A stretch of 64,000 bases of DNA, taken from the NCBI GenBank assembly GCA_022578605.1, contig MU394087.1, positions 62,001 through 126,000 on the forward strand. Reading direction: 5' to 3'. This document shows, piece by piece, positions 12,496 to 25,781 of this stretch. How positions within the stretch are numbered: position 1 is the stretch's first letter; every line of letters begins with the position of its first letter. The notes beneath the pieces are model-generated. The model saw nothing but the letters and a program-made list of their open reading frames with translations, made no database searches and was not told where the DNA came from. The position numbers and the translations under genes are program-made. Source of the DNA: Camillea tinctor. Lineage: Eukaryota > Ascomycota > Sordariomycetes > Xylariales > Xylariaceae.

Positions 12496-15400
12496 GGTAT
12501 TTTATAGGTTAGATTCCCATGCATATAAGCTATAAGGACTGAGTAGGTGTCTCAAATCTAGCTTGGGCTTTGGGAAAAGAGCATCTTATATAACGTAGAA
12601 CTTTTTATAGACAAATTGCACATGTGGCAAGGGGCTAGATAATAAGTAAAAAGTGAATTTGGCTCACGAGACAATATTACGCATATCAATGGACCCTGTC
12701 CGACGTACCGTGGCATCTCTATGCGACGTCACCCTACATGCCATGTTTATGACAGCAGAGGTCCACTGGTGCAATGTTGAGATTGGGACTGGCCCTGTCT
12801 CGCCATCCGACCATCCGGTGGACAGCTTGTCGAACTGCCGAAGCATATACTAATAAGGTGTCATTGGCGCCGTAATCTATACAGTAACTACGCACACCAT
12901 GACATATACGAAAATACATATACACATGAACGATAGTTACTCTATCGGACGGTATTCCGGGCAAAATGCTGGAAACATAACTTTCACATTGACCGCTGGG
13001 GGACCGGCCGCCACGATACTGCATCCCCGGGCTAGGACACAGGACACATCACTATAAGAGATATCTCAACCATAAATTATGGTCTTATTTCCCACAATAT
13101 GAGAACAGACGCTCCATGACGTCCAATAGAGGTATGTAGCCATCCTATGAAGTGTAAGTCTCTCCACAGCTGTGCCTCCTTCAGAAAGAATCCATGCCGG
13201 ATTCGCTTGCATACATGCCCGTATCTACATGTAGACGGTGTCCGTAGCCCACCGCGAACCGGTTTGGAGTTTCAAACTCGGACTCCCTCTAAACTATTTC
13301 GTACTTAGACCAGTAAAACTAACGCCATCACGGAATCGCGCAACTACAATCTTGTTTCAAGCAAGCATTCGCTAGAAGAGCGGTAAGGTCGAAACTTATA
13401 CAGAATCTATGGATCTTGGATGTGCCGGTGCATAAACCCACTTCTCCATCAAACCAAGTTCTCCCCGATGACAAGGCTCCGGATGGATAAACCGTCAGGA
13501 TTTGTCAATCGACCCAATATACTGTGGTCGAGACCCTGTGACATCTGCTTTGACGTGAGGCTCGTGCAGAAGATCCCTGGACACCTTGGTGGTAGATACA
13601 AGATATATATCGAGTGTAACGATTTGATATGCACATAATACGCGAACTACTACATCTCGCTCTGGCCTTAAAACCGACCGGGTTAAGTCATTACGAGACT
13701 GGCTATATATACAGCAGGAGGCTCTGTACCGCTCGGGATATAACCATAACACATGTCGTTAAATCGATATGCGGCTTGGCAAGTCGTATTCGGAGAATCG
13801 AGATCGACATATGTAATGCAACAACCTAGACATGCAGACATCACACAGCATGAGAACTCCTCACTCTGAAGGTTAGATGATTGGTTTATATTCGTTGAGA
13901 TGTTTGGAGTAACTAATTATAAATCCAAGCGTCCCATCATGTCTGTACTTATCATATTTTGTACACACACAGACACAGTCATCGCCCTTACGACTCCAGC
14001 ACCTGGGTTATGTATTGGTGAAGAGGGGCTTTCTACAAGTACACTAATAACCCCTACGAATCAAACAAGCCTTTTAAGGATGTAGGCATGGCAAAGACTG
14101 CTTAGGTTGAGTAAATTGGAATATTATCCAGTAATATAATGAGCATTGATTGAACTGAGGTCTCTAAAGTGCTTATCGAAGAGTATCGCTACGGTGATAC
14201 ACAGGATGTTCTCGCCAATTATTTTCATTAGCATTCACCTTTGCCTACAGCATGATCTTCCCTTTCTGCTTTGAATGTGTAAACTTTTTAGTGGAAAATA
14301 ACGAGGATAAAGACCAACTCAACCCATTTCCTAACAAGATTCAACATAGCACATAGACTTTGCCAATACCCTAGTGTTTGCGAGAGAGACCACGTAGCGT
14401 GAGCAACCTACGACCGTTTCGCCTTACTTACACTGAGAAAGCAGCATCTCTATTCCGAATGGACGGGTACATTTCATACGTAGTAGTTCTCTGCAAGGCC
14501 CGCATTGCCATATTCCCAGGCGTATTTCCATTAGAAAAGAAATTTCAGCCACAGTCTTCTAGAACAGGAATCTCGGAGCCGAGAGCAGCTCTCACGTAAT
14601 ACATAAACATACATATCATGCCGGGCAGGTGATCATTAGAAGCAACTAATATAGGTAAGTAGGTAGAATATCACAGGCAATGAATCGAGACAGGAGGCAA
14701 TTAACCTACTTACCTCCTATGCAGTATCACATGCTGTGCGTACCCCCCTTTTCATGAGTTGCGTCACGTGGAAGGAGCTACACAGGGATGACAGCTTTAC
14801 GAGGGAATGGAGACCACCGTATGATAGGCATATAAGAATATATACATCCTGAGACTTCTTAAGAGAAAGAGATAAGAGGGGGAGACTTTGGAATCCATTC
14901 CAGTCTAACAGGATATTTTCCCCCTCTTCTCCTCCCCAACTCTTCCGATTCGTTGTTTACACTTCCACCTCTTTTCCCACCCCTATTAACTCGCGGTTTA
15001 ACATAACTTACCAAAGCAAGAGCGCGGGCAAGACTATATTACCATGGAGGAAAAGCTTGGTAATATTTCAATCCCAGTTACCTACACATTGCTGAACGGG
15101 AATCTCCATCAAATAGGAAGCAATTCTGAAAATTGGCAAGCACAAAATAGTTGTAAAACCAAAATAATGCGGAGGGTTACTATTCTTTTTATAGCTATCC
15201 CCGAAAAAAAAAGGGGGTGAGGGGGGGGGGGTTAATACTGTCCTACTATCAAGATACATATCAATATAAGAATGCTAGGAATCCATATAATTACCTACCC
15301 AGCCATTTTCAACCTATCAATGCTCGTCGAACGATTCTATCCCTATTGAAGTATGCTAACAGTGCCAGAGATACCAGAATAGCATTCTCTCATCAACAAA

Positions 15401-16230
15401 CCGAACACACACGAGACGCCGTGCTAGCAAATACCGAGAAACGAACGCCACTACGTCCAGGTTGGCGCCTAGCCTAGGACCTAGGTAAGTGTGAGAGAGT
15501 TCGCTGGTTATGATATGAGCACTGAGCGTTGAAATCCAGGAATGCAGGGGTTACTGGCAAACAAGGGATCTATCTGTATATACATATATATTCGTATATC
15601 TTGAGTTCTAGTTCTTCGCGTAACAGCGACTACTTTTTTTTCATATGGGGTGCGCACTGTAGCGGTAAGTCTCACGACAGTAGTCACCGTAGTAGCTTAC
15701 AGGTTTCGCTTTTAGTTTCCTATATTTAATATTGCTAGATACAGAAGGAAAACTTTGGTTCGTTTGTGGTATTAGACGTATCCTAACTACCCTTAGAAAG
15801 AAAACATTCTAGTTACACACTTGACATAAAGACTCATATCCTTCTGTCCGATATTTATCCCTTTTATCTCTCTCACCTACCCCCATAACATATAACCCGC
15901 ACACTTCGTGTTCATCACCAGATTCGTCACATCATAAAAGAACGCATATTTGAGGCTGTTTATATTTGATTTTCTATTCGTTACGTATCATACACTCGTG
16001 GGGGCGATTCTCAAAATTTCCTTCGCGAGCCCTCGTAAATGACAGGAAATGACACTCGTTGAAGGGGAGTGGTAAACTTTTTTCAGACATAATAAGATAT
16101 ATAGACCAATCCTCGCTCTCCCTCGCTCTCCCTACCAAACCAACACGCTAATAGCAGGCCGATTACAGCTCAGCTTTCTAGGTTAGGTGTATCTCAGCCA
16201 CCTCCAGGTCGCAGCCAGGGCGCGGGTACC
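12496..16230. other. Long intergenic region, no gene seen
   Basis: About 3.7 kb with only short, low-quality reading frames and no splice-connected exons I could defend. It contains CCTAGGTA-type motifs (for example 15466-15489), pyrimidine-rich tracts at 14920-14990, and a G-rich run near 15217-15231. An ATG in a good context at 15044 is followed by a GTAATA site, but nothing downstream resembles a gene. Confidence 0.5.
12586..12593 (-). promoter_or_regulatory. TATA-like element upstream of the P450
   Basis: TTATATAA lies 91-98 bp before the P450 ATG at 12495, the usual place for a TATA element in inducible fungal genes. Confidence 0.45.
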
Positions 16231-17710
16231 CTACTCCCCGCTCTTCTTCGGCGAGATGGGCTTGAGCTCCTGCACGTAGTCCGTCGTGCCGCCCATGGCC
16301 AGTAGGAAGACGTTACCGGGGTGGGCGGGGGTCTGGCCGGCGTATAGGAAGTTGTTGGGGAAACCGAGGTCGAAGGGCACGGCCGACTCGATCTCCTTGA
16401 TGTCTTCCTCGGAGAGGGACAGGTTCAAGGCCTCGATGTTGTCCTTCAGGTGGTCGATGGACCGCCCGCCGACGATCGGGAACACGTATGGCGCTTTGTG
16501 CGTGACGTAGGCCTGGGCAACACTAGTAATGATGGTGTTCTTCCGATTCGCGATGGATTCCAGGACCCTGCTGATCTTGATATCGTCCTCAGTGGCCATG
16601 GAAGCGCGTCCTTCCTTAACTGCCTTCCGCTGCTCCTCCGACTTGAATTTTCCACCACCGAGGGCCCCCCACGGGGCGATACCCATGCCCTCGGCCTTAG
16701 CCATGGGAATGATCTCCCGCTCTAAATCGCGGTTCGCAGCTGACCAGCGGCCCTGGTACACACTGAACTGGCGCAGACCGTGGTTTCGTGCATACTCGTT
16801 CGCCTTGCTGACGACCCAGGCCGGCGTGTCACTTACTCCAAGGTGAAGGACTTTACCAGAAAGAACAAGCTGGTTCAGAGACTGCATAACCTCGGGAATC
16901 GAAGTGCTAAAATCCCACCAGTGAATGTAAAGCTAGATCGTATCATAAGCAAAATGCACTTTCAATATAACACTAAGAAGCAAGAGGGGGGCATACCAGA
17001 TCGATATAATCAGTCTGCAACTTCTGCAGAGAAGCATTGACGGACGTGTGCAAACTCTTGGTTCCATTACCTTGAAAGTTTATCATGATCTCGTCGGTCT
17101 GACCAGCACGGAAGTTGGTCGAGTACTTGGTAGCAATTACTACATATTAAATCACAGTATCAGTATGTGGTGTTGCAGTTCCTGGTACCTCGAGTGTAAC
17201 ATGCGTATAAGGTAGGTAGAGCTGTGTTTTCTATTGGTCGCCCAGAATGCACTACCTCCCATCGCGGATCACCGGTAACAGCTCGAAACAGGCAATGGCC
17301 GATCACTATAATTACCGTGACTGGCTCCTCTTGCATGGCATGTTGTATCTCGGCATTGCGAGGAGACTTTCTCCAGTGAGGGGAGGGTGATAAGGAGGAG
17401 GAAGACAAAGCAACTTACCCATCTGATCACGGACACCTCGCTTTTTCATCCACTCTCCTATCCATTTCTCGGATTCCTCCCTCTGGTAGTTGTTGGAGGT
17501 ATCAATGAAGTTTCCGCCTTGGGAATAGAAGAAATCAAGAATCTCCTCGACAGTCTTTTGGTCGACGGCACCCATATAACTCTTCCAAGCCTCACCGAAA
17601 CTCATTCCACCTAGACATATCGGGCTCACCCGAAGTGATGCGGTAGGGGATAGAATACGGTAGCGAGCTAGAGGACTCGTGGGGGTGGGAGCTACGGGAA
17701 ACACAGACAT
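16231..17710 (-). CDS. Aldo/keto reductase, aryl-alcohol dehydrogenase / norsolorinic acid reductase type
   Basis: Exons 17710-17419, 17139-16997 and 16932-16231 give 378 aa. Introns are 279 bp (GTAAGT...TAG, phase 1) and 64 bp (GTATGC...TAG, phase 0). The catalytic tetrad is complete: Asp70 and Tyr75 (FIDTSNNYQ), Lys102 (IATKYS) and His149 (LYIHWWDF, rebuilt across the second intron). Later motifs include LHLGVSDTPAWVV, QGRWSAANRDLE, GMGIAPWGALGGGKF and the NADPH-binding FPIVGGRSIDHL. The family reduces aryl aldehydes or polyketide ketones with NADPH in the cytosol. The subfamily name rests on the YIHWWD and APWGALGGGKF signatures and does not fix the substrate. No polyketide synthase lies nearby. 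The first intron is unusually long for the window. Confidence 0.92.
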
Positions 17711-20700
17711 GTTGGCTTATTGTGGTAAGATCGCTAACTCGTCAAGCGAATATATTATGTAGTTTTGGGGGGTCTGGTTGATTGCTTGCTGTGAAATGAT
17801 AGTGGGAGGGAGAAAATAATGACAAGGTCGAGCTCGATGCTGCTTCTGCTCTTCGACTTATATACTTAGTATTCCTTCGTTCTTGCATAACGGGGTTGTG
17901 AATCCGGCACCACGGGCCGGGGTCGAAGCATCAACCCGAATCCTATTACAATAGCATCAAATCATACGCCCAGCCAAGCAACCGTGGAGTGATTTGCTTA
18001 TTGAAGCATAGTTAGAAATCACCTCATCAATGGGGAGGGAGGAGTGGAGACTGAAAGAAGGAAAGTCTGGTATCAAGTCTGATGGATTAGACACATGCAT
18101 CTGCGGGAGAGACGTCAATGTTCGATTTAAGTCCACTTAAGTCCGGGTTGGTCTTTGCAAATGGCATAAAGGAAGGAAAAATCGGACCAAGAGATCGGAG
18201 AAAAGGGGAGTAAAGGAAAGAGAAGAAGAGAAGTAAGAGTTATCGCCGAAAAAGTTATGTTGAACCCATGTCCATGTAATATGTCTATGTCCATATGTAC
18301 ACGGGTGTTTCCACTTATACAACCTCGAAGTCGTACCAAGATGCTGTGCTGCTTACTTACTTGCCTTGACACTATTATTTGCAACTTTTCTAATTTTAAA
18401 ACTCAAAAGTTATAAGGTTTATAACCCGTTTGAGATTCTAGGTTATGATAGGTCTGCGTCGGTGTCTTTTACTTCTATCATAATAAACATGACGCAACTC
18501 AAGCTTAGAAACATTGATAGTGATAGACCTTACTTCAGTCTAGAGGGGTAGAGGGGTAAACACTACGTATTAACGTAAGTTTTACTTAGCTATGTATATA
18601 AGACTACTACAGCTATCCATACCTAGTTAGGTACTTTAATCCTCATGTCAACGACCATTATAAATACATATAACCTACGACATTGTATATACACATTCGC
18701 CTTGGTTACAATGCAATACTCGTTAATAGGAATAATGGACCCTTTATCTTGGTTAGAACAGTCACATGGCTACCAACTTATGCCATGGAACACAACATGC
18801 TTGCCAACTCTTTCATTTCATCGAGGTTTCTAGATTCAGACAATCGGTTTCCAGCAGACAGGTTGAGCGATTCATGCATGCATATAAATTTAAAGTGCTT
18901 ACAGCGCTCATACACACGCTGCAAGGGGATTACGTACCTATGATGCTGAAGAACACCAACGAGGACACTGAACCACGGGGTAGGTTAGACAGGTAGGCAC
19001 TACTAATACATACTGCCTACCTAATCCCCGGGTCTCTGACACTTTACGGGGTTTCTAACTCTTTATCTCCTTCGCCTACATTAGCGGCATTGGTATTGTA
19101 ATCCTACAAAAAGGGGGCGATATGAGGTAAACCGAAAATATCTGTTTCTAGTTTACGTATTTTCGGACATCAACTTCGGTGTTAGGCGTAAGGCTAGCTT
19201 AGAGACTGATAATGATTTATAATAGGTAGACGACGATATATCTGTATACTTGATCATTTACATTTACCTTACAAGGCAATTCTCAATTCCCATCGTTAGT
19301 GTCAATCAGTCTGCGCCGCTCTGGGCATTTAAGGAAGATGTCATATTTTGTTACAGAACGCTTCTTAGGTAGGGGATAGGAGATAGACAAGCCCGCGCCG
19401 TCCGCGGGACCCGGAGGTGTTGTGTTTCTGTCATGAGTAAGCCGCACATGATTACCGGCACGGAGGAGCGCTCATTCGACGGGATGATGTGGCCAGGTGG
19501 TCATCCGTTCGTAAGAATCATCGGGGTAGGATATCTATCCCCCTTTCCTGACCTATACGTCTGGACGAGAAACAACACAGAGAGTTGGTTAGCTTAGCTT
19601 TGCCAAAGGGATAGGCTGCAACGAACACGAAGTGATGGCGCTCAGTATGCTATAAGCCTGATAGTGCCAAAAAAAAATCATCACTATATGTGCAAGCAAG
19701 CTCTTCTTCCTTTCTTTTCTTTCCCTTTGCCTTCTTTTTCATTTTTAATATGCATGTCTCGGCAACCTGCCAGGGACAGACACGGCTTCCTATCATTCGA
19801 CGCCAGAGGCTAATGCATATACCGTAGGTAAGCAGGCAGGCAAGCAAATAGGAGCCTCATCAAAGGCGAGACACGCAGTTCGATAAACTAATACCACGGC
19901 AACAAGCCGCTCTAAGACAGACAGTTCATACTAACAAACTGGCTAGCTGGCTAGAATCTCTCGATACTGAGACAAAGACGGGAACTCTAGAACAATCTGT
20001 AGTTTTAACCTAGAAGATAGGTAGTTCTAGGGGCGTCGGGCTGAAGTGTCGGGACCAGGTATCATGTGGAACTTGGAATGCCTTCACCGTGTCCCACATC
20101 ACACCTACACCTACCTAGCCTTCATTGTCCGGTGTGCTTATGCCTTGCTACTCGATTCACCGCCACTTGTAGGACGCAGAGAGGAGGAGAGGAAGCGAAG
20201 CGAGAGCTATGATACTTCGCTTAGGGGACGTATGCGCTGACCGCTCCGGCCAAACCTTAGGTGAGTTAATAATTCTTTATCCAAACGAATTATGAACGAT
20301 ACGGTTATACATACTTCTGTTTATGTGATATACTTTATATCCAGGAACGGAGTTCGCTATAGAAGTCTAGCCGTTGGGCATGCTATGGCTAACATACATG
20401 TACGCTCCTCATGTTAAGAGAATGAGACAGCAGATTGTCCAGGCCCAACGGCACGGGATAAGAGAAGAAAAAATAAAGGAAAAAAATAAAGACGGTCCAT
20501 ATATGACAAGGCACATGTAGTCTGTACCTAGGACCCTGACGGCCTTCGACCGGCATGTGGGCATCCAAGACAGTACAGACACGAACTAACCAACCAGGAG
20601 AGTTTCAACCAGCCGACTGAAGGACGAAGAAAAGCAGAATCAGGGCGGTAACTCCCTAACCCTACTCTACCATCCTTCCCCTGCCTCTAGTCAGGTAGAT

Positions 20701-21010
20701 CAAGCTAGTGTAGTTATATTTTCCACAGCGCTATAGTAAACCCCAAATCCGTCATAGCAATAACGAGTAGACATACTCCCCATCCGCGCGCTTAGCATAC
20801 CTAGTGTATGTATGTATGTACAGGCTCGTCATACAATATGCTCTCCCGGCCAGGATATCTTCCCCATCGCACAACCCAGCCCCCTCCTTCTATAACGTGG
20901 GCATCGGCCTTACACCTCCCAAAGCCGGGGAACATCTTCTTCGTGTCGGAGGTTGAACTAACCCGGAGACCCGGAGACCCAAGGACATCATCTGATCCCA
21001 CTTATTCTTT
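17711..21010. other. Long intergenic region, no gene seen
   Basis: About 3.3 kb, mostly AT-rich, with the aldo/keto reductase promoter at its left end. Around 20812-20821 there is a short TATG repeat. No coding exons or mobile element termini were recognised. Confidence 0.5.
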
Positions 21011-21628
21011 CTATTCCGTCTTGCGTTCCGTATCGAGCTTCTTCTCAGGTGGGATCTTGAGCTCTTCTTTGAGCTCTTCTTTGAGTTCTGTCTTGAGTTC
21101 TGCTTTGAGTTCTGCCTTGAGTTCTGCCTTGAGCTTTGCTATGAGCTCTGTCATGAGTTCTAATTCGGCCTCCGTCTTGGCCTCCGTCTTGGGTTCGGTC
21201 TTGGGCCCCCGGGTATCCGTGTTCGTCTGCGCGGGCTGTTGCCGTTCATAGAGTGTATCATCGGCCCGGCCCGCCGCCGCCACCTCCGCCTGCGAAGGAA
21301 CATCGGGTTTGCTTACTTTGTGAAACAGGCCTACCTGGCTCGTGATACCCCGGCAGTTCGTGCAGAGCGTGCAGTCTGCGCAGTCATGGCAGTTGTCGCA
21401 GCTGACGAGGTTCCGGCTATTGGTGCAGTTGGCGCAGTGCTTGCAGTTGATACAGTTGACACAGTTGATACCTGTAGGGAGTTTAGGTATAGTCCAGGGG
21501 AAGGGGGTAGAGCATAGAGATAGCTAGCAAATGGTAGGATGAGTTACGGATCTTCAATACGTACAATCGTCACAATTGATACAATTGATGTTCCCATTGG
21601 CATCAGGTTGGTTTTGCTCCCCTGACAT
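21011..21628 (-). CDS. Small protein of in-register xxC triplets plus a KAEL-repeat helix; function unknown
   Basis: Exons 21628-21565 and 21471-21011 (93-bp intron, GTACGT...ACAG, phase 1, joining a Cys codon) give 174 aa from an ATG. Residues 14-61 are 16 consecutive three-residue units, 14 of them ending in Cys (16, 19, 22, 25, 28, 31, 34, 37, then 46, 49, 52, 55, 58, 61). Units are mostly x-N-C or x-D-C; two central units end in Ser40 and Leu43 without breaking the register. A linker (RGITSQVGLFHK) and a low-complexity stretch with KTEP/KTEA repeats follow. Residues about 130-160 repeat K-(A/T/E)-E-L with period four, predicting a single or coiled-coil charged helix. No signal peptide or membrane segment. 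I do not recognise a characterised family. Period-3 Cys could form a solenoid or bind metal, but that is inference. Both parts are built from tandem duplications. Confidence 0.7.
21057..21164. repeat. Coding 12-bp minisatellite, nine units
   Basis: Nine degenerate 12-bp units of the type TTGAGTTCTGCC (plus strand) lie in register with codons of the minus-strand gene. Each encodes four residues, K-x-E-L or a variant, and no unit shifts the frame. Confidence 0.85.
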
Positions 21629-23293
21629 TTTGGATGGCGCTATTTTTAGTTTACTGTTGGGCCCTAGGAATATATTAGATGGTGATATGAACTGATTGGA
21701 AACGAGCACTGATAACGTATGGTTGAAAATGTTTTTTTAAGCAAAGAGATGATAGATCACTGAGTAAAAAGGTCCGTTTCTACAAGAGTTGATTTGTATT
21801 GCTATTCTCAGTATCTGTTGGAAGCAGTTGCTTCCGCTCCTAGAAGAGGTAGCTAGTTCTCTCTATTATGCGCCTTCTCCTGTTGCCCATCGAATTCAAG
21901 CCATAGCCATCGCAATGCTTCAAGCTCCTACATACTTACCTGACCGAGTATCGAAGACGAATGCTGGTGGGAGCTCTTGTTTATCACAAACTTAGCGAAA
22001 CTTCGTTCCAAGAACCTTACCTACCTACCTAGAGCTACCTTGACTGGCAGCTCTTGCAAGATTTGATAATCAGTTCAATACTTCCTGCCACCAAATCTCA
22101 CCATCAAACGAACGAAAGAGGGAGAGCGACAATAGGGCGCATATAGTTAGAAGCTTATGAAGCTGATGAACGTACGACCTGCTTCTCGGGGATGCTTAGT
22201 GGTGTAGAGGCGGAAGCAGCCAAGATACCCGCATATAGCCTATCTCGATTGCCTCGTTGCACAACAAGTGACGAACATCTCAGATATGACTTAAGCGCGC
22301 CCTCCTCGCTTCATGAACCACAAAGTTCGAGTGTTTCTGCTAGATAACCGGCAAGAGCGCGTGTGCTCGCTGCAACTTTAAGGCTTTAATCACACCCTTT
22401 CTAATATTTTGATGACGCTGCAAAAGAAGAAAGAAAAACGGGGATAACTTCGGATTATAAATGTGAGTATCAAGATTCGAAAGTCATGCCATGCCGTTAG
22501 ATGATAATGAATGCCCGGTTCAAAGGCAATCAATGTCCGACTACTAGCTGAGGGAGCTGATGAGGCTGAGTCTGCTTGGCCGCACTCTATTTGACGCCTG
22601 CATCTTGTCGTGACTGGAGAGCTGTGGCGGACTAATTAATCCTGCGCGTTGTATTCGTTGCTGACGGACCCCCCAATCTATTTGATAGGCTGCTGCGTGT
22701 TTCTATTTACGACAGGATCGTGGCGGGAATTCAAAACAATAAGCGGTCTGCCAACGGCCTCCAGCTCTTAGTAAAAAACAACCTCATCGTAATGGTTATG
22801 CCGTAATGCTTTTCGGAGTTGGCGGATAGAAAGCTAATATCAAAGTCAGGTCAATAGGTTCTGATTCGTGCCGCCGTCTGACAATGTGGAAACGGAAACG
22901 GTCATCCCACTATAGCCAGCCGCCCGCCTCAGGTTCAGAATCGAGCGCTAGACGAAGGATAAGGGCACGCCATGGATGCGGCAGGTTGCGAACTGCGGCG
23001 ATTTTCAGCCAGCGTGGAACCGAACCGCCCACGTAGCAGCCAGCAGAGAAGAAGCAGAGAAGCATTGGTCATTGACGTTGCCAATCACCTGGTACACCAC
23101 GCTGGGATCGACCTTCGGGAAACCGAAGATATTGGGGCGCGGCTTGCAGACGGTCCATGCAAGAGAGAAGGCAGAAAGATGAGGATAGACAAGATGCTGC
23201 CCCGGATCGGCATCTGCAGCGCACGTGCTGACGTCGAGATACCTTGGTGCTTGGGAAGAGTTCCTATGTACATAGTATGGGATGGAGCTGGAT

Positions 23294-23313
23294 GGTTAGG
23301 TTAGGTTAGGTTA
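23294..23313. repeat. (GGTTA)4 pentanucleotide repeat
   Basis: Four exact copies of GGTTA (equivalent to TTAGG). Too short and interior to be telomeric; read as a microsatellite. Confidence 0.85.
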
Positions 23314-25781
23314 CCATGTATGTAGGGAGGAACCTGGGAGGCTTAGACCAAGAAAAACGTTTGGAGGGTAAATGGTGTAAATGGTGTAAATGGTGTAAGT
23401 CGTCGAAACTGTATCTCTCGATGTTCCCTGGTGTAGATCATAACCAAATAATTTGGGTTTCCCATTTTTAACTTCTATTTTTTTTTATATCTCTCTCTTT
23501 TCTCCTTATCCAGTCCTATCCTAATTTGGCCTACTTATGAATGATTGTCCCTGACGATCACCCTGTCTTTTTTTTGGTTTCGTTTTTTAACATATTGCCG
23601 ATTCCCGGGTTTTGTATGTAGCATTAGGTTTTTGGTGGTGGGTGGCACACAGGCCTGCTTGCTTATACGGAGGATTTATGCCGTGTAAGTGTAATAAAGA
23701 GTCCGCATCGGGACGGTCGCTGAATTTCTATTGGCGAAATGGCTGACTGACTGGTAAAACAATTGGTTGGCTTGGATTTAAAAAAATTTTGACAAAGAAA
23801 GAACACTCCCGTCCAATACACTCAATTTGTCAATATGGTGTAAACAAAGAAAATAAAAAATAGAGCTATTGATAGGATGGTATGGTATGGTACGGTAACC
23901 TATGGTATTAGATGCACACAACACATCCACCCATCACGACAAACCTTTTGCTAGGGCTGCTAGGTTTAAGAACCGGTGTTCAATAAGGGCAATGAGTGTC
24001 GCATCAATATTCTTTATGGAAGGCAGATGTCGTATTTTATTATTTTTATCCATCGGGATTTCATGCAGGACCGAATACCTTGGCTGGGTTTGCGATGCAT
24101 GAATAAACTAGGATGCGAAGGTTTGAAAATTTCGATATACGAGTTTGGGGGTAAATGGTAATGGTACATACAAAAGTAAAATATTAGTGGTTGATAGTAA
24201 CCTTATCTGCTTACCTCTACGTACTTAACCTACCTACATATGATGGTGGTGTATAGGTGTGTAGGTGCGTAGTGAGTACTAAGTACACTTGGTAGTAGGT
24301 AGTGGCAGTGGTATTGGTGGTGGTAACCTAAGGAACGCGCTGCCCGTAGAAACCTCGTAAAAGAGGAGCCATAAATTCAGATCGGAGGCATACAAGGGCC
24401 GACCGAACCAATCATTGGTCGAAGATCCCTTTTTGTCTTTTTTTCTTTCCTTTTCCATGCAAGACCCCTAAAACACTATTCTCCGTACAATTACTACATA
24501 GTAACTTTTACATTTACATGGCAACCTCTATGTTGTTGTATTGGATTGACATTGATCAATCAGAACATCAATATTTATTTTTCAATTCCAAATCCAATTA
24601 GGTTTAGGTATTCGGCTATAAACAGACATAAAACTCGTGCCTATCCCTAAAACATAAGTTAAACCCAATATTGTTATGTACTTACTATTCTACTCTTCTT
24701 ACTCCCCCCTCTCCTCCTCTCCTCCAATACTAATTGGTTCTGACGATTGCTGCAAGTGACATCCGAATATGCACCAGTCATCTGAGAAACGCACCACCTT
24801 AGCACCTCAAGGGAGTTTATCGTCACACGTCACTGATTGTGATCATGGCGGTGAGGCCCGCCTTTTTTTCTCTTTTGCTAATTTGAAGACCGGCTATTAT
24901 TTTAAACGTGCCAATCCGTCAGAGGCACAATATTCGATTTTGAATTCAATCCGTGCAACGTTTACCGACGTTAAGATGGATGGGGGGAGGCGTAGGCTAC
25001 ACACATTTGGTAGGCTTACCTACATCCATCTAGAATAAGTACCTTGACCTTAAACAAATGGCGGCCGGTGCCGATATGGAGGCGTCTAGAATACTTACAC
25101 TACATACATCGATCTATGTACTTAGGGGTAAGATAATTAAATTACCTTCAATAAGGTAGGTAAGTACTACGAGATTATGATTTGATTTACACATGTATCT
25201 ATTTTTGGTAAGTAGTGTATTGAATCCTTTCAAAGTGTATTAGTCTAATAACTCTCCGTTTCTCTATTCGACGTCATTATCGAGAAATATAAACACTGCC
25301 TCCCACAGTTATGCTACGTAGCAAATCCAAGATCACACCTAATAATAAGATAGATTTTTAACCCTCAGGGGCTGGGGGGAATTTGCTTGGGAGGCTGATG
25401 CTAACCTAGTAGTGTATTAGCGGGGAGGAAGAGAAGAGAGAGGGAGGGGAGGTTTTTAAATGGCTTCACTGATGAGTTGCTCACCGCCTGGAGCAAAGAC
25501 CCCTAATCTCTTGGTTGGCCTAAGTACAGACAGGTACTAGCGCCGATGTTGGCGTTCTTGGGGCTATTGAATTACACCCCTGGCCTGCCTGGTTTTTGAG
25601 GAGACTCTATCCAGGAATTTTGCACAGCCCAGAACGATGGATCAACGAAATCTCCATCTCGGATCACGAACTCGGAGCTATAAAACAAGCCAGTGATTGA
25701 TCGAACACCTAACCATGGGCCGATACATTGGGACCCAGTGGTCGCTACTCGGGCATCTATGCCACTAACGTCCATCACAGA

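Noticed and set aside
15044..15130. Short exon beginning ATGGAGGAAAAGCTTG followed by GTAATA
   Set aside because: No downstream exon with coding character could be joined to it.
10789..17710. Secondary-metabolite gene cluster (P450 plus aldo/keto reductase, with the hydrolase nearby)
   Set aside because: No synthase or cyclase core gene, wide spacing (3.7 kb empty) and unrelated housekeeping genes around; the O-methyltransferase is 30 kb away.
22972..23304. 110-codon ATG frame as a gene
   Set aside because: No domain, no splice partner and no promoter signal; kept only as a GC-rich island to check.
23294..23313. (GGTTA)4 as interstitial telomere sequence
   Set aside because: Fungal telomeres are usually TTAGGG; this is a 20-bp pentamer tract and better read as a microsatellite.
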